64,000 bases of DNA from Robertmurraya korlensis (GCF_023715225.1 NZ_JAMBNS010000010.1:1-64000), one strand, 5' to 3'. Shown: positions 34,312 through 45,285, counted from the first letter of the stretch. Notes: generated from the letters alone by a model not told the origin. A program made the numbers and translations.

Positions 34312-35130
34312 TTACACACTCTGGTCCAAATAGCGAACCTTTGCGTATCCTTTTATTCTTCGATAAACGATTAAGCCCACAGCTAAAAGTATTAACGCGA
34401 TCGAAATCGTTTGAGCAATACGTAAAGATTCTGTCAGCATCAAGCTGTCCGTACGCATTCCTTCCACAAAGAAGCGACCGATCGAATACCAAATCACATA
34501 CGAAAGGAAAATCTCTCCTTGTCGTAGATTCACCCTTCTTAATGACATTAATAAAACGAATCCTACAAGATTCCAGATCGATTCATATAAGAAAGTTGGA
34601 TGGTAATAGGCCCCATCAATATACATCTGATTAATGATGAACTCTGGTAAGAATAATCCTTCTAAAAAGCTTCTTGTCACCTCGCCACCATGTGCCTCTT
34701 GGTTGATAAAATTCCCCCAACGTCCAATGGCTTGCCCAAGAATAATACTCGGTGCTGCGATATCTGCAAGCTTCCAAAATGAAATGTTTTTCTTCCTTGA
34801 AAACACAATCGCTGTAATAACCGATCCGATTAGTGCTCCATGAATCGCAATACCGCCGTTCCAAATCTTGATAATATCACCTGGATTTTGCGAGTAATAA
34901 TCCCACTCAAATGCCACATAATAAATTCGTGCCGAAATGATCGCAATAGGTATCGCCCAAAGCATCAAATCAGGGAAAATATCTTTATGTAGACCCCTTC
35001 TTTCTCCTTCTCGCATTGCTAAAAATAAAGCAAGTGCAATACCCAACCCAATGATCACACCATACCAATGGATTTGGATTGGACCGAGTGATACCGCGAT
35101 CGGGTCAATCGGTTGAATAGTTGATTCCAT
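34312..35130 (-). CDS. lgt: Prolipoprotein diacylglyceryl transferase
   Basis: Adds diacylglycerol to the lipobox cysteine of prelipoproteins. 272 residues, about seven membrane helices, with the signature [16 protein letters not shown] (~135-150) and [11 protein letters not shown]. Lies 21 bp after hprK in the conserved hprK-lgt-yvoD-ppaX-yvoF order. Confidence 0.96.
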   Translation of the reverse strand: MESTIQPIDPIAVSLGPIQIHWYGVIIGLGIALALFLAMREGERRGLHKDIFPDLMLWAIPIAIISARIYYVAFEWDYYSQNPGDIIKIWNGGIAIHGALIGSVITAIVFSRKKNISFWKLADIAAPSIILGQAIGRWGNFINQEAHGGEVTRSFLEGLFLPEFIINQMYIDGAYYHPTFLYESIWNLVGFVLLMSLRRVNLRQGEIFLSYVIWYSIGRFFVEGMRTDSLMLTESLRIAQTISIALILLAVGLIVYRRIKGYAKVRYLDQSV

Positions 35131-35151
35131 TACAGCTCATCCCCCTTAGGA

Positions 35152-36090
35152 TTAATGTTCTTCGTCATGATCGCCTTCTTCAATCACATCAGCCAGGCGA
35201 TTCGTAAACTGCTCTGCTGCGTTCACTCCCATTCGTTTTAGACGGAAGTTCATTGCAGCTACTTCTATAATAACGGCTAAGTTCCGACCAGGTCGAACGG
35301 GAACGGTTAATTTGGTTATATCTGTGTCAATAATACGCAATTTTTCTTCATCTAATCCTAAGCGGTCGTACTGCTTGTTTTGGTCCCATAACTCTAGGTT
35401 AATGACTAGGGTAATCCGTTTATGACTTCGAACCGCTCCTGCTCCGAACAGCGTCATCACGTTAATAATCCCTAACCCGCGAATTTCAAGTAAATGCTCA
35501 ATCAATTCCGGAGAATTACCAATGAGTGTATCTTCATCCTCTTGACGAATCTCTACGCAATCGTCTGCGACCAATCGATGTCCACGTTTGACAAGTTCAA
35601 GAGCTGTTTCACTTTTTCCGACTCCACTTTTCCCCGTGATCAGAACCCCTACACCATAAATATCAATAAGAACACCATGAACAGCGGTTGTAGGCGCAAG
35701 CTTACTTTCTAAAAAGTTCGTCAAACGTCCAGAAAAACGAGTCGTCTTTTGTCTAGAACGCATAAGTGGCACAGCCTCACGTTCACACGCTTCGATCAGC
35801 TCTTCAGGTACCTCAAGCTCCCTTGTTACAATGATTCCAGGTGTGACATCCGTACAAAGCTTTTCCATACGAATGGCACGCTCAGTTGGCGACAATTTTT
35901 CCGCAAAGGTTAGCTCTGTTTTCCCAAGCAGTTGAATCCGCTCGGCTGGATAATAATCGAAAAAGCCCGCTATTTCAATACCCGGTCTAGAGATATCACT
36001 CATCGTGATCGGGCGATTTATTCCTTCTTCTCCACTAATTAACTCAAGGTCAAATTTTTCAATAATATCTTTTGTACGAACTTTCGCCAT
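35152..36090 (-). CDS. hprK: HPr kinase/phosphorylase
   Basis: Phosphorylates or dephosphorylates Ser46 of HPr and Crh, setting CcpA-dependent catabolite repression. 312 residues: N-terminal Mur-like domain (1-130), P-loop [14 protein letters not shown] (~153-166), catalytic His/Asp in [11 protein letters not shown], and the HprK signature [12 protein letters not shown] (~200). Promoter TTGGTT-16-TAAAAT is at 36133-36160. Partner genes crh and ppaX are also in this window. Confidence 0.97.
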   Translation of the reverse strand: MAKVRTKDIIEKFDLELISGEEGINRPITMSDISRPGIEIAGFFDYYPAERIQLLGKTELTFAEKLSPTERAIRMEKLCTDVTPGIIVTRELEVPEELIEACEREAVPLMRSRQKTTRFSGRLTNFLESKLAPTTAVHGVLIDIYGVGVLITGKSGVGKSETALELVKRGHRLVADDCVEIRQEDEDTLIGNSPELIEHLLEIRGLGIINVMTLFGAGAVRSHKRITLVINLELWDQNKQYDRLGLDEEKLRIIDTDITKLTVPVRPGRNLAVIIEVAAMNFRLKRMGVNAAEQFTNRLADVIEEGDHDEEH

Positions 36091-36132
36091 GGTCGTCTTC
36101 CTCCTCTATATGTAAAGAGACAATTCCTATCT

Positions 36133-36160
36133 ATTTTACCATCTTTTTTTAAAGAACCAA
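36133..36160 (-). promoter_or_regulatory. hprK promoter candidate
   Basis: On the minus strand TTGGTT (36160-36155), 16-bp spacer, TAAAAT (36138-36133), about 40 bp before the hprK ATG. Confidence 0.55.
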
Positions 36161-36181
36161 ATTTGATCCTCTTATTTTGTC

Positions 36182-36214
36182 AAAAAAATGACCCTCCTCA
36201 AAATTGAGAAGGGC
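36182..36214 (-). terminator. Terminator of the alkaline phosphatase gene
   Basis: On the minus strand CCCTTCTCA, a 4-nt loop and GAGGAGGGTC pair, followed by ATTTTTTTG. Separates the phosphatase from hprK. Confidence 0.75.
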
Positions 36215-36219
36215 TGAAA

Positions 36220-37824
36220 TTAAGGGAGAAACTCTTTTACTTGTTCACTTACAAAAAAGTCTCTTCCATTGAAAATCGAAACCCCATCCAGCGAATGTGA
36301 CTTTCCGTTCACCGTGATGATATTTTTATTAGCAGGAATTTCAATGGATGCTCCTTTTTTAGTTGCTACAAATACAGGATTATATTTTTTCGATTGATCA
36401 ATTTTTGTGACGAAGCCTTGTTTCTCGAAGGTTTCCTTTGCATTAATAAATAATGACTGGCTTAACTTTTCTAAGTTAACTCCCATGAACTCTGCCATTT
36501 TTTCAGGTAACGCCGTGTTCTCCAGGTAGCCTGATGGATGTGAGGGACCGTAAGCGTATAGAAATACATCTTCTCCCGTATGCCCCCATGTTGTAAATCC
36601 AAGATTCGCTTCTTTCGCTAACATAGCAGCCAGAACCGCACCTACATGATCGGAGTTTATTAGCATTCTTACTTCGTTGTTTGATAAATCATCCAGACCA
36701 TACTGCTTCGCCACTTGTTTGATATTGGAGCGATCTTGCTTTAGATCCTGTAATGCCCCCTCGACCGTTCGCTTGGCTTTTTTCAGTGGCTGAATGAAGT
36801 TTTCGACAGGAGTATGTGCATACGATCTTGATGTTTGCTGATTTCCTATCGAGATTCCACTATTTCCATGATCGGTCACGGCAATCACCATCGTATTTCC
36901 ATCTCTTTCAGCAAACGTGACTGCTTCCTTTACCGCCTCGTCGAAAGCTAACACATCGCTAATCATGCCAACAATATCATTTTTGTGAGCAGCCCAGTCA
37001 ATCTTGCTTCCTTCAACAAACAGGAAAAATCCATCTTCATCTTTCGAAAGGGTTTGAATTGCCTTGTTTGTCATTTCGGCAAGAGTGGGCTCAGAAGGTT
37101 GGGTTGCCGGACGATCAATATCATACGCAAGTGACTTCTCCGCAAAGCTCCCCCATATCTTTGAACCGTTCGCCTTTTGTAATTCACTTCTTGTGTTGAC
37201 CATTTGATAGCCTTTTTCTTTAATCACCTTTTGTAGATCTTCCTGATCTTTACGATTTGTTAAATGAACGTTCCCACCGCCAAGGACAATATCGATTCCT
37301 TGATACACCTGTTGTTCAGCAATATCTTCTTCTTGCTTTCGGCTCATAACATGTGTGGAAAATCCAGCCGGTGTGGCGTGTTGAATTTCAGAGGTGGCAA
37401 CGATCCCCGTCGCTTTTCCTACTTGTTTTGCTCCTTCTAGAACATTGGCTACCGGCATGAGCGCATGCTTCGGATTCTCGTCCTGCTTACCTGGTGTCGT
37501 AATTTTCGATGGAAGAAGACCAATATAATGCTCATCCGTTTTGTTTCCAGTCGCCAGAGCGGTTGCCGCAGCGGCAGAGTCTGTAATGGCAGATTCTGCC
37601 GAATACGTTCGCACGCCCCCCGTCAAGATCTGATCTAGCGCAAGATCTCTTCCTTTATACCAGCGGGCTAATGTGACCGCTCCCGAACTCGTTCCGTCCA
37701 TCACCATCATAATGACATTCCTCGGGGACTCGGTATGGAGCTGCTGGGCTTTCATCTCTGTACAACCTACACTTCCAAGTGAAAAAATACAGGCTAAGGT
37801 TGTGATTAAAAGTTTCTTGCTCAT
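36220..37824 (-). CDS. Alkaline phosphatase, exported
   Basis: 534 residues of the PhoA superfamily. Hydrophobic N-terminus with Cys24 (GSVGC) looks like a lipoprotein signal, although the residue at -3 is atypical. The first metal site is in MVMDGTSSG; the nucleophile Ser lies in ITDSAAAATALATGN; further metal ligands are in HATPAGFS, FVEGSKIDWAAHKND, AVTDHGNSG and WGHTGEDV. About 70 C-terminal residues after the last ligand are unusual and may form a surface domain. ATG at 37824 has GGAGGCG upstream. Monocistronic; I see no convincing PhoP box. Confidence 0.88.
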   Translation of the reverse strand: MSKKLLITTLACIFSLGSVGCTEMKAQQLHTESPRNVIMMVMDGTSSGAVTLARWYKGRDLALDQILTGGVRTYSAESAITDSAAAATALATGNKTDEHYIGLLPSKITTPGKQDENPKHALMPVANVLEGAKQVGKATGIVATSEIQHATPAGFSTHVMSRKQEEDIAEQQVYQGIDIVLGGGNVHLTNRKDQEDLQKVIKEKGYQMVNTRSELQKANGSKIWGSFAEKSLAYDIDRPATQPSEPTLAEMTNKAIQTLSKDEDGFFLFVEGSKIDWAAHKNDIVGMISDVLAFDEAVKEAVTFAERDGNTMVIAVTDHGNSGISIGNQQTSRSYAHTPVENFIQPLKKAKRTVEGALQDLKQDRSNIKQVAKQYGLDDLSNNEVRMLINSDHVGAVLAAMLAKEANLGFTTWGHTGEDVFLYAYGPSHPSGYLENTALPEKMAEFMGVNLEKLSQSLFINAKETFEKQGFVTKIDQSKKYNPVFVATKKGASIEIPANKNIITVNGKSHSLDGVSIFNGRDFFVSEQVKEFLP

Positions 37825-37911
37825 AAACGCCTCCTTTCCCAATCGTTGTTTATTTTACTCATGTTGTTGGAAAGTAAACGGGAAAATGGAAATTCGTGTT
37901 GGAATAAGCCA

Positions 37912-37946
37912 ATAAAAAACCCTCCTTTGCTTTAAAAAGGAGGGTT
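37912..37946 (-). terminator. Terminator of the yvl-type operon
   Basis: On the minus strand TAACCCTCCTTT and AAAGGAGGGTT form a 10-bp stem followed by TTTTTATTG. Confidence 0.85.
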
Positions 37947-37950
37947 AAAA

Positions 37951-38313
37951 TTAGTTATTTTCTTTCTTATCTCGAAACACGGTTTTCTGAAGGATGACAT
38001 TTACGATCGACATGATGAGTGCGATGAAGAAAGCCATCCAGAATCCTTCGATTTCAAAGGAGGAACCGACCAATTCATCGGTGAGCAGGAGAGTCAATGC
38101 ATTGATGACTAGCAAGAACGCACCAAGCGTCACAATCGTGATCGGCAAAGTTAATATAATTAAAATAGGCCTTACCAGCATATTTAGTATCGCTAATATG
38201 AAACTCGCGGCCAATGCAGCCCCAAAGCCTTCTATATAAAAGGAGTTTTCAAAATAGCCTGCCAGTGCGATAAATAAAATTGCATTAATTCCTATTCCTA
38301 TTAGCCATCTCAT
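37951..38313 (-). CDS. yvlD: Four-helix membrane protein, phage-holin superfamily IV (YvlD-like)
   Basis: About 120 residues with four membrane helices and a short charged C-terminus (RDKKENN). Belongs to the PF04020 membrane family that despite its name is a chromosomal envelope protein. ATG at 38313 (MRWLIGIG) is preferred over 38322, which lacks a ribosome-binding site. 15 bp after yvlB in an operon that B. subtilis controls through an envelope-stress sigma factor. Confidence 0.82.
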   Translation of the reverse strand: MRWLIGIGINAILFIALAGYFENSFYIEGFGAALAASFILAILNMLVRPILIILTLPITIVTLGAFLLVINALTLLLTDELVGSSFEIEGFWMAFFIALIMSIVNVILQKTVFRDKKENN

Positions 38314-38328
38314 CGCAATCATCCATTC

Positions 38329-39435
38329 TTATTTCACTTTTTTCAACGAAATTGAACCGGTCTTTGTATCTGCAAGAATCGTTGTAAAGGCATCTAATGG
38401 TCTTGTAGATTTAAAACTAAATATTTTTTGAACAACTTCACTTTTATTTTCTACAACTGAAATATCATCAACATCTACTTGAAAGCCACCCAGATTAGAC
38501 TTAAGCTCTCCGCTTAATGCCCATGAAGAGGGTACCTTCACTTTGATGGAGCCTGTTGTTGCTTTGGCTACCACCACATCACTTTGGTCTCCAGCCAACT
38601 CACATTCAATATTACCGTTAAAGGACTGAAGGTCGAGCTTTTTATAGGTACCGTCCACTCTGATCGCTCCATTTATCGTTTCTGCTTCAAAGTCTAGGAT
38701 TTGGCTTTGTTGCACGTTTATTTGCCCATTGGCTGTTTCCAGTTCTGCTTTTGACCCCTTAATGTTCGACACATCCACTTTTCCATTTGCTGTTTTTGCT
38801 TTAAACGACGCCACTACAAGGTTTTCACCTGTGATCGGTCCGTTAAACATGCGAATACGAATATGGTCGAAGTCCGTTGAAGGCACGTATACCTTTGCCT
38901 GAACCTTCATCCATTTTTGTTGTGCTCCGAAACGTAGTTTATCCCCTTCTACCGAAAATAACACATCTTTGATAAAAAGGCTTTTTGCTTCCTCAGGTGA
39001 TTCCACACGATACACCTTTGCCTCACATTCGACGCGAACATCTGATTGGTCCCACGGAATAAGGGTCACTGATCCATTGGCCACGTCAATATCAATATCC
39101 TTTACTCTTGCGTGGGTTTGTTGATAAATATGTGATACATCTACCGATTGACCAAAATTCCAATCAAGATCAAAATCTTTAATCTTTTTAAATGCTACAT
39201 CAACAAACTCTAGTATTTTTTCTTTAGCAGACTGAGCCTTTTGATATGAAAAACCTGACGACTTTTTCCCTTCCTCAAAATTCACGACCGTTGAAAGCTC
39301 ACTGTATAATTTTTGTTGCTTTTCTTCCATAGAAGTATTGGATTTCTCCAACTCTTCTAACAGTAGCAATGCTTCATCTACCTTAAGCTTTCCTTCCTCT
39401 ACCATCTGTAAAATTCGTTTTCTCTCTTCTTTCAT
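38329..39435 (-). CDS. yvlB: DUF4097 beta-helix protein (YvlB-like)
   Basis: 368 residues. N-terminal SHOCT-like helical hairpin (ILQMVEEGKLKVDEALLLLEEL, residues ~9-30), then a repetitive DUF4097 beta-rich domain (~110-365) with recurring ETANGQINVQ / ETINGAIRVDG units. No signal peptide, so probably cytoplasmic and membrane-associated through partners. Biochemical role unknown. Sits between yvlA- and yvlD-like genes. Confidence 0.82.
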   Translation of the reverse strand: MKEERKRILQMVEEGKLKVDEALLLLEELEKSNTSMEEKQQKLYSELSTVVNFEEGKKSSGFSYQKAQSAKEKILEFVDVAFKKIKDFDLDWNFGQSVDVSHIYQQTHARVKDIDIDVANGSVTLIPWDQSDVRVECEAKVYRVESPEEAKSLFIKDVLFSVEGDKLRFGAQQKWMKVQAKVYVPSTDFDHIRIRMFNGPITGENLVVASFKAKTANGKVDVSNIKGSKAELETANGQINVQQSQILDFEAETINGAIRVDGTYKKLDLQSFNGNIECELAGDQSDVVVAKATTGSIKVKVPSSWALSGELKSNLGGFQVDVDDISVVENKSEVVQKIFSFKSTRPLDAFTTILADTKTGSISLKKVK

Positions 39436-39456
39436 ATTAATACCCTCCCCAATGGA

Positions 39457-39783
39457 CTAGTAATCTTCATTTGCAAAGACTTTAATCGCTTTTACAAGAT
39501 TCCAAATCGTAACGATGATGGCGATTAATCCCGTTAAAAGCGCGCCAACAATAATCGCAATCGGTGCTGTGTCTGTTAATTGATTAGTCATATCTAGGTA
39601 AACCGCTGAACCGACTAGAAACGGAACGGGAACAATTGGGATTAAATGCGACAAAAAAGCTTTCTTCGCATGCTGTTTGACATAAGAACTAGATGAAACC
39701 AAAAATACGACCAATGGAAAAATAAACCCAGCGAAAAAGATACTCAAGTAGCTCATACCGGCCAAAACTTTATTCGTATTCAT
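39457..39783 (-). CDS. yvlA: DUF4870-like membrane protein (YvlA-like)
   Basis: 108 residues, three membrane helices with the family motif YVKQHAKKAFLSHLI between helix 1 and 2. First gene of a yvlA-yvlB-yvlD operon. The PspC-domain gene yvlC, present between yvlB and yvlD in B. subtilis, is absent here. Function unknown. Confidence 0.78.
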   Translation of the reverse strand: MNTNKVLAGMSYLSIFFAGFIFPLVVFLVSSSSYVKQHAKKAFLSHLIPIVPVPFLVGSAVYLDMTNQLTDTAPIAIIVGALLTGLIAIIVTIWNLVKAIKVFANEDY

Positions 39784-39855
39784 TTTTCTTCATCTCCTCT
39801 GCTCATATGTACGTACATAATAAATAAAAGTTTCATGAATTTTTCAGAGAGTGAT

Positions 39856-39890
39856 ACAAAAAGGAGCAATTCCCTATTGGGAACTGCTCC
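39856..39890 (-). terminator. Terminator of uvrBA
   Basis: On the minus strand AGGAGCAGTTCCC, a 4-nt loop and GGGAATTGCTCC form a 12-bp stem, then TTTTTG, right after the uvrA stop. Confidence 0.9.
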
Positions 39891-39896
39891 TACTAT

Positions 39897-42776
39897 TTAC
39901 GCATTAGTTACTTGCTCTTCCTTTTGCTGAATTTGCTTCTTCATTCGCTCACGGTCACGGTCGAGAATCGGCTTTAAGTATTTCCCTGTATACGATAGGG
40001 GTACTTCTGAAACTTGTTCCGGAGTTCCCATCGCAATAATGGTCCCACCCTTATCGCCACCCTCCGGTCCTAGGTCGATGATATAGTCAGCCGCTTTAAT
40101 AACATCGAGATTATGCTCAATGACCAACACCGTATCTCCGTTTTCCACCAGGCGCTGTAGGACGACAAGCAATCTTGAAATATCATCCACGTGTAACCCT
40201 GTGGTCGGCTCATCGAGAATATAGAACGAGCGACCAGTTGAACGCCGATGAAGCTCAGACGCAAGTTTCACCCTTTGCGCTTCCCCACCAGATAAAGTCG
40301 TAGCAGGTTGACCGAGCGTAATATAACCGAGACCCACATCATAGATCGTCTGAAGCTTCCTCTTAATTTTCGGGATATTTTCGAAATAAACGAGTGCATC
40401 TTCTACCGTCATATCTAGTACATCCGAAATGTTCTTGCCTTTATATTTTACTTCAAGCGTTTCACGGTTGTAGCGTTTGCCATGACACACTTCACATGGG
40501 ACATATACATCCGGTAAAAAGTGCATTTCGATTTTGATAATTCCGTCCCCACGGCATGCCTCACAACGACCACCTTTGACATTAAAGCTAAAGCGCCCTT
40601 TTTTATACCCTCGAACCTTCGCTTCATTGGTCGTTGCAAACACATCACGAACATCGTCGAAGACCCCAGTGTAAGTCGCTGGGTTTGATCTTGGAGTTCG
40701 ACCAATTGGTGATTGATCAATATCAATAACTTTATCCAAGTGTTCAATCCCTTTGATTTCACGATGCTGTCCAGGCTTTGTTTTTGCATGATTTAGCTTT
40801 TGAGCTAATGATTTATGAAGTATTTCATTGATCAATGTACTTTTTCCCGAACCAGAAACACCGGTTACCGCAATGAACATGCCAAGTGGGAACTTTACGT
40901 TCACATTGTTCAAGTTATTTTCCTTAGCACCCTTAATCTCAACGTATCTACCATCACTTTTTCTCCGCTCAATAGGTAGCGGAATAAATTTCTTACCTGC
41001 TAAATACTGACCAGTTAGCGAGTTTGGATCGTCCATCACCTCTTGCGGTGTTCCAGCAGAAACAATTTGGCCACCATGAACTCCTGCTCCTGGACCAACA
41101 TCAATTAAGTAATCAGCAGCAAGCATCGTATCTTCATCGTGCTCAACAACAATTAAAGTGTTTCCAATATCACGCATATTTTTTAACGTATCAATTAATC
41201 GGTCATTGTCTCGTTGGTGAAGACCAATCGAGGGCTCATCTAGAATGTAAAGCACACCCGTTAATCTCGAACCAATTTGTGTGGCTAACCGAATTCGTTG
41301 TGCCTCTCCACCAGATAGAGTTCCCGCCGCACGGTTCAAATTTAAATAATCAAGGCCGACATTGATTAAGAAACCTAGACGCTCTTTTATTTCACGAAGA
41401 ATTAAGTTGGCAATTTTTGTTTCTTTTTCCGTTAAATCGAGATGGTCAAAGAAATGATAAGCTTCTTGAATCGAGAAGGACGTCACTTTCCCAATATGGT
41501 GGTTGTTGATTAGCACCGCTAATGTTTCCTTTTTCAGACGGTCGCCTTTACAAGTCGGACAGTGATGTTGAGCCATGTACTTTTCCATTTGCTCACGAAT
41601 AAAATCAGAGCTTGTCTCCTTGTACCGGCGCTCCACATTTCGAATGACACCTTCGAATTGGATATAGCCTTCGCGGATTTGACCGAAGTCATTTTCGTAA
41701 CGGAAATATATATCATCTTCTTTTGATCCATATAGCACTTTTTCAAACAAATGCTTTGGAATATCCTTCACAGGAATATTCATATCCACTCCAAAGTGGT
41801 TACACACCGCTTCTAATAGCTGTGGATAATACTGAGAGCTTGTTGGCTCCCACGGTGCAATGGCATGCTGTTTTAACGATAACTCTTTATTCGGAACAAC
41901 AAGATCCACATCCACTTCCAGCTTAGATCCTAATCCATCACAGTCGGGACAAGCGCCGAACGGACTGTTGAAGGAGAACATACGAGGTTCAAGCTCCGTG
42001 ATCGAAAAGCCACATAATGGACAGGCATGGTGTTCACTGAAAAGCAACTCCTCTTCACCGATGACATCAATAATCACTTTTCCTTCACCAAGGCCAAGAG
42101 CAGTTTCAAGGGAATCCGCGAGACGGGCAGTGACTCCCTCCTTAACGACAATTCGGTCGACAACCACTTCAATCGTATGCTTTTTGTTTTTCTCCAGCTC
42201 GATTTCGTCTGAAAGATCGAGCATTTCTCCGTCTACACGTACGCGAACAAAGCCTTGCTTTTTAATATCTTCAAACACTTTTACATGTGTCCCTTTGCGA
42301 CCCGAAACAATGGGGGCAAGTACCTGGAGCTTGGTTCGTTCAGGATACTCCATAATTCGATCGACCATTTGCTCGATCGTTTGTGAGCTAATTTCAATTC
42401 CGTGGTTCGGACAGGTCGGTCGACCTACTCTCGCATATAATAATCGTAAATAATCATAAATTTCCGTAACCGTTCCGACGGTCGAACGAGGGTTACGACT
42501 CGTTGTTTTCTGATCAATTGAAATAGCAGGTGAAAGTCCTTCAATAGTGTCCACATCCGGCTTATCCATTTGCCCTAAAAACTGTCTTGCGTACGCAGAT
42601 AATGATTCCACATACCGCCTTTGCCCCTCTGCATAAATGGTATCAAATGCAAGAGAGGATTTCCCCGAGCCTGAAAGTCCTGTTAGTACGACGAGCTTAT
42701 CTCGCGGAATGGTCACGTCGATATTCTTTAAATTATGAGCTCTAGCCCCTTTAACTATGAGCTTTTCCATTGCCAT
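39897..42776 (-). CDS. uvrA: Excinuclease ABC subunit A
   Basis: DNA-damage recognition ATPase of nucleotide excision repair. 959 residues: two ABC ATPase modules with P-loops [13 protein letters not shown] (~34) and [12 protein letters not shown] (~640), ABC signatures [13 protein letters not shown] and [13 protein letters not shown], and zinc modules with CPLC...CPDC, CPTC and CEACRGDG...CEVC pairs. Intact, full length. 7 bp after uvrB. Confidence 0.98.
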   Translation of the reverse strand: MAMEKLIVKGARAHNLKNIDVTIPRDKLVVLTGLSGSGKSSLAFDTIYAEGQRRYVESLSAYARQFLGQMDKPDVDTIEGLSPAISIDQKTTSRNPRSTVGTVTEIYDYLRLLYARVGRPTCPNHGIEISSQTIEQMVDRIMEYPERTKLQVLAPIVSGRKGTHVKVFEDIKKQGFVRVRVDGEMLDLSDEIELEKNKKHTIEVVVDRIVVKEGVTARLADSLETALGLGEGKVIIDVIGEEELLFSEHHACPLCGFSITELEPRMFSFNSPFGACPDCDGLGSKLEVDVDLVVPNKELSLKQHAIAPWEPTSSQYYPQLLEAVCNHFGVDMNIPVKDIPKHLFEKVLYGSKEDDIYFRYENDFGQIREGYIQFEGVIRNVERRYKETSSDFIREQMEKYMAQHHCPTCKGDRLKKETLAVLINNHHIGKVTSFSIQEAYHFFDHLDLTEKETKIANLILREIKERLGFLINVGLDYLNLNRAAGTLSGGEAQRIRLATQIGSRLTGVLYILDEPSIGLHQRDNDRLIDTLKNMRDIGNTLIVVEHDEDTMLAADYLIDVGPGAGVHGGQIVSAGTPQEVMDDPNSLTGQYLAGKKFIPLPIERRKSDGRYVEIKGAKENNLNNVNVKFPLGMFIAVTGVSGSGKSTLINEILHKSLAQKLNHAKTKPGQHREIKGIEHLDKVIDIDQSPIGRTPRSNPATYTGVFDDVRDVFATTNEAKVRGYKKGRFSFNVKGGRCEACRGDGIIKIEMHFLPDVYVPCEVCHGKRYNRETLEVKYKGKNISDVLDMTVEDALVYFENIPKIKRKLQTIYDVGLGYITLGQPATTLSGGEAQRVKLASELHRRSTGRSFYILDEPTTGLHVDDISRLLVVLQRLVENGDTVLVIEHNLDVIKAADYIIDLGPEGGDKGGTIIAMGTPEQVSEVPLSYTGKYLKPILDRDRERMKKQIQQKEEQVTNA

Positions 42777-42783
42777 TGATTCG

Positions 42784-44763
42784 TCATCCTTCCGCTTTCA
42801 ACTCTAATATTAAATCGCGAAGCTCTGCCGCTCTTTCGAAGTTTAGCGCCTTTGCAGCTTCTTTCATTTCCTTCTCCATATCCTCAATCAGCTTATCTCG
42901 CTCTTTTTTCGTAAGCTTTGTAAGCTTTTCTGTAGTCTTGTACTCTGCCTCGTCCTCCGCCGCATGTGTTGCACGTATGACGTCACGAATATCTTTTTGA
43001 ATGGTCATCGGTGTGATGCCATGCTTTTCGTTGTATTCTTCCTGAATAGCACGACGGCGTTTCGTTTCAGATATAGCGAGCTCCATTGAATTGGTCATTC
43101 GATCCGCATACATGACCACATGACCTCGTGAATTACGCGCAGCACGGCCAATGGTTTGGATCAACGAACGCTCTGAACGAAGGAACCCTTCCTTGTCTGC
43201 ATCCAAAATCGCCACTAACGAAACCTCAGGAATATCGAGTCCTTCTCTTAACAGGTTAATCCCTATGAGAACATCATATTTTCCTAGTCGTAACTCTCGG
43301 ATGATTTCAATTCTTTCAAGTGTCTTGACCTCTGAGTGTAGATATTGTACCTTGATACCGATTTCTTTCAAGTAATCTGTTAAATCCTCGGACATCTTTT
43401 TGGTTAACGTTGTGACTAGAACACGTTCATTCCTCTTAATCCGATCATGAATTTCGCCAATGAGGTCATCAATTTGCCCTTCAATCGGACGAACGTCTAT
43501 CGTAGGATCAAGCAATCCTGTTGGACGAATGATTTGTTGAACCATTTCTGGTGTGTGTTCAAGCTCATATGGTCCCGGTGTTGCCGAAACAAACACAATT
43601 TGATTGATCTTTTCCTCAAATTCTGTAAACGTTAATGGTCGGTTATCCATCGCTGAAGGCAGACGAAACCCATGATCCACGAGAACCTGCTTACGCGCTT
43701 GGTCACCGTTAAACATTCCACGAATTTGCGGAAGCGTAACATGCGACTCGTCGATAACAATTAAGAAGTCTTCTGGAAAATAATCGATCAATGTATACGG
43801 TGTTGACCCAGGTGGTCTTAGAGTTAGATGACGGGAGTAGTTCTCAATTCCCGAACAGAAGCCCATCTCCCTCATCATTTCTAAATCGTAACGCGTTCGT
43901 TGCTCTAAACGTTGGGCCTCAAGAAGCTTTCCATTTTCGCGCATGTCCGCTAAACGTTCTTCGAGCTCCTTCTCGATATTTTCTATAGCAACAAGGAGCT
44001 TTTCTTCGCGTGTAACGAAGTGGGAAGCCGGGAAGATAGCAACATGCTCTCTTTCTCCGAGAATTTCCCCTGTTAACGCATCAACCTCTCGAATGCGATC
44101 AATTTCATCACCAAATAGCTCCACACGCAAGCAATGCTCATCACGTGAAGCCGGGAAAATCTCGACCACATCGCCACGAACACGGAATGTTCCGCGCTGA
44201 AAGTTAATATCGTTTCTTTCATATTGAATATCTACTAAGCGATGCAAGAGCTGATTTCGCTCAATTTCCATTCCCGTTCTTAGTGAAAGTACAAGATCTC
44301 GATATTCCTCAGGAGAACCGAGACCGTAAATGCAAGAAACACTCGCAATGATGATGACATCTTTTCTTTCAAACAAAGAGGATGTAGCTGAGTGACGAAG
44401 TTTATCAATTTCATCATTGATGCTAGCATCTTTTTCAATAAACGTATCCGTTGAAGGAACATACGCTTCTGGTTGATAGTAATCGTAATAGCTAACAAAA
44501 TACTCAACCGCATTATTCGGAAAAAAATCCTTAAACTCACTATAAAGCTGGCCAGCAAGTGTTTTATTGTGAGCGATCACAAGTGTCGGTTTATTCACTT
44601 CTTTAATCACATTGGAGATCGTGAATGTTTTTCCAGTCCCTGTTGCTCCGAGCAACGTCTGACGTTTTTCACCGTTATGTATTCCATCAGCAATCCTTTG
44701 AATGGCTGCAGGCTGATCTCCTTGTGGTGAGTATTTTGAGACTAATTCAAATTGGTCCTTCAC
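42784..44763 (-). CDS. uvrB: Excinuclease ABC subunit B
   Basis: Helicase-fold repair subunit that verifies damage and recruits UvrC. 659 residues: P-loop GATGTGKT (~36-43), beta-hairpin region [13 protein letters not shown], helicase motifs [10 protein letters not shown] and [10 protein letters not shown], and the C-terminal UVR coiled coil ([20 protein letters not shown] split as [13 protein letters not shown] and [12 protein letters not shown]). GTG at 44763 (VKDQFELV) with AGGAGG 7 nt upstream is chosen over the frame to 44790. Confidence 0.97.
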   Translation of the reverse strand: MKDQFELVSKYSPQGDQPAAIQRIADGIHNGEKRQTLLGATGTGKTFTISNVIKEVNKPTLVIAHNKTLAGQLYSEFKDFFPNNAVEYFVSYYDYYQPEAYVPSTDTFIEKDASINDEIDKLRHSATSSLFERKDVIIIASVSCIYGLGSPEEYRDLVLSLRTGMEIERNQLLHRLVDIQYERNDINFQRGTFRVRGDVVEIFPASRDEHCLRVELFGDEIDRIREVDALTGEILGEREHVAIFPASHFVTREEKLLVAIENIEKELEERLADMRENGKLLEAQRLEQRTRYDLEMMREMGFCSGIENYSRHLTLRPPGSTPYTLIDYFPEDFLIVIDESHVTLPQIRGMFNGDQARKQVLVDHGFRLPSAMDNRPLTFTEFEEKINQIVFVSATPGPYELEHTPEMVQQIIRPTGLLDPTIDVRPIEGQIDDLIGEIHDRIKRNERVLVTTLTKKMSEDLTDYLKEIGIKVQYLHSEVKTLERIEIIRELRLGKYDVLIGINLLREGLDIPEVSLVAILDADKEGFLRSERSLIQTIGRAARNSRGHVVMYADRMTNSMELAISETKRRRAIQEEYNEKHGITPMTIQKDIRDVIRATHAAEDEAEYKTTEKLTKLTKKERDKLIEDMEKEMKEAAKALNFERAAELRDLILELKAEG

Positions 44764-44899
44764 AAGTACTCCTCCTATTAAAAGTATCAATTAGAATTTC
44801 ATCTATAGTAACTAGCTTCGACGGACCTAGCTGAGCAAATTTCCATAATTTCATATTAATCATTCTACCACAAATCAGGGAAAACAAACCAATAATATA

Positions 44900-44913
44900 C
44901 GAACAAATATTCG
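44900..44913 (-). promoter_or_regulatory. LexA (DinR) SOS box of uvrBA
   Basis: CGAACAAATATTCG matches the Bacillus SOS consensus CGAACATATGTTCG at 12 of 14 positions, ~140 bp before uvrB and next to AT-rich -10-like TATATTAT. uvrBA is SOS-regulated in B. subtilis. Confidence 0.8.
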
Positions 44914-44963
44914 ATGTTTTTTCTTTTTAGCGTTGAAGTCTGTCAGTCTCAGTCGAAAAAAGG

Positions 44964-44983
44964 TCAATCAAACGTTTGATTGA
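44964..44983. promoter_or_regulatory. Perfect 20-bp palindrome upstream of uvrBA
   Basis: TCAATCAAACGTTTGATTGA is self-complementary over all 20 bases, between the csbA terminator and the uvrB SOS box. No T-run follows, so it is not a terminator. It looks like an operator for a dimeric HTH repressor (TetR-like size), but no regulator gene is adjacent. Confidence 0.6.
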
Positions 44984-45019
44984 ATTGATCCAAACACCCT
45001 CCATAAGTAAAATACGCAT

Positions 45020-45052
45020 AAAAAAACTTGTCGAAAATTTCATCGACAAGCT
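45020..45052 (-). terminator. Terminator of csbA
   Basis: On the minus strand AGCTTGTCGA, a loop and TCGACAAGTT pair, followed by TTTTTATG, 5 bp after the csbA stop. Confidence 0.85.
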
Positions 45053-45057
45053 TCTAC

Positions 45058-45285
45058 CTACGATCGTTTTTTTGCTCTCTCTCGAACCATCTTCGAGTAC
45101 GCGAACCCAACCGTTAATGACAATGCATCTACAATAATGAGCGATAAGGAATCGGTATAACCCTTATAAACCGATGCAGCTATTAATGCAACTGTAAGCA
45201 ATAAACCAATTACATGACTGTATGTAACTCTTGTGAAAAAAATAACGAGAGCACCAGGGATAAAAAGACCCAATACATACTTCAT
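45058..45285 (-). CDS. csbA: CsbA family membrane protein
   Basis: 75 residues, two to three membrane helices (FIPGALVIFFTRV, IGLLLTVALIAASVY, IIVDALSLTVGFAY) and a basic C-terminus. Matches the small DUF2198/CsbA family, which lies directly upstream of uvrBA in B. subtilis, where it is under general-stress SigB; I see no clear SigB promoter here. ATG at 45285 (MKYVLGLF) with AGAGGGG upstream is preferred over the longer frame. Function unknown. Confidence 0.82.
   Translation of the reverse strand: MKYVLGLFIPGALVIFFTRVTYSHVIGLLLTVALIAASVYKGYTDSLSLIIVDALSLTVGFAYSKMVRERAKKRS

Noticed and set aside
34196-34492. Long N-terminal extension of the YvoD frame
   Set aside because: The extension crosses a hairpin repeat element and the end of lgt, has no homology-like features, and a good ribosome-binding site marks 34195.
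37825-37910. PhoP box upstream of the alkaline phosphatase gene
   Set aside because: Only weak TTAACA-like words with irregular spacing; not enough to claim Pho control.
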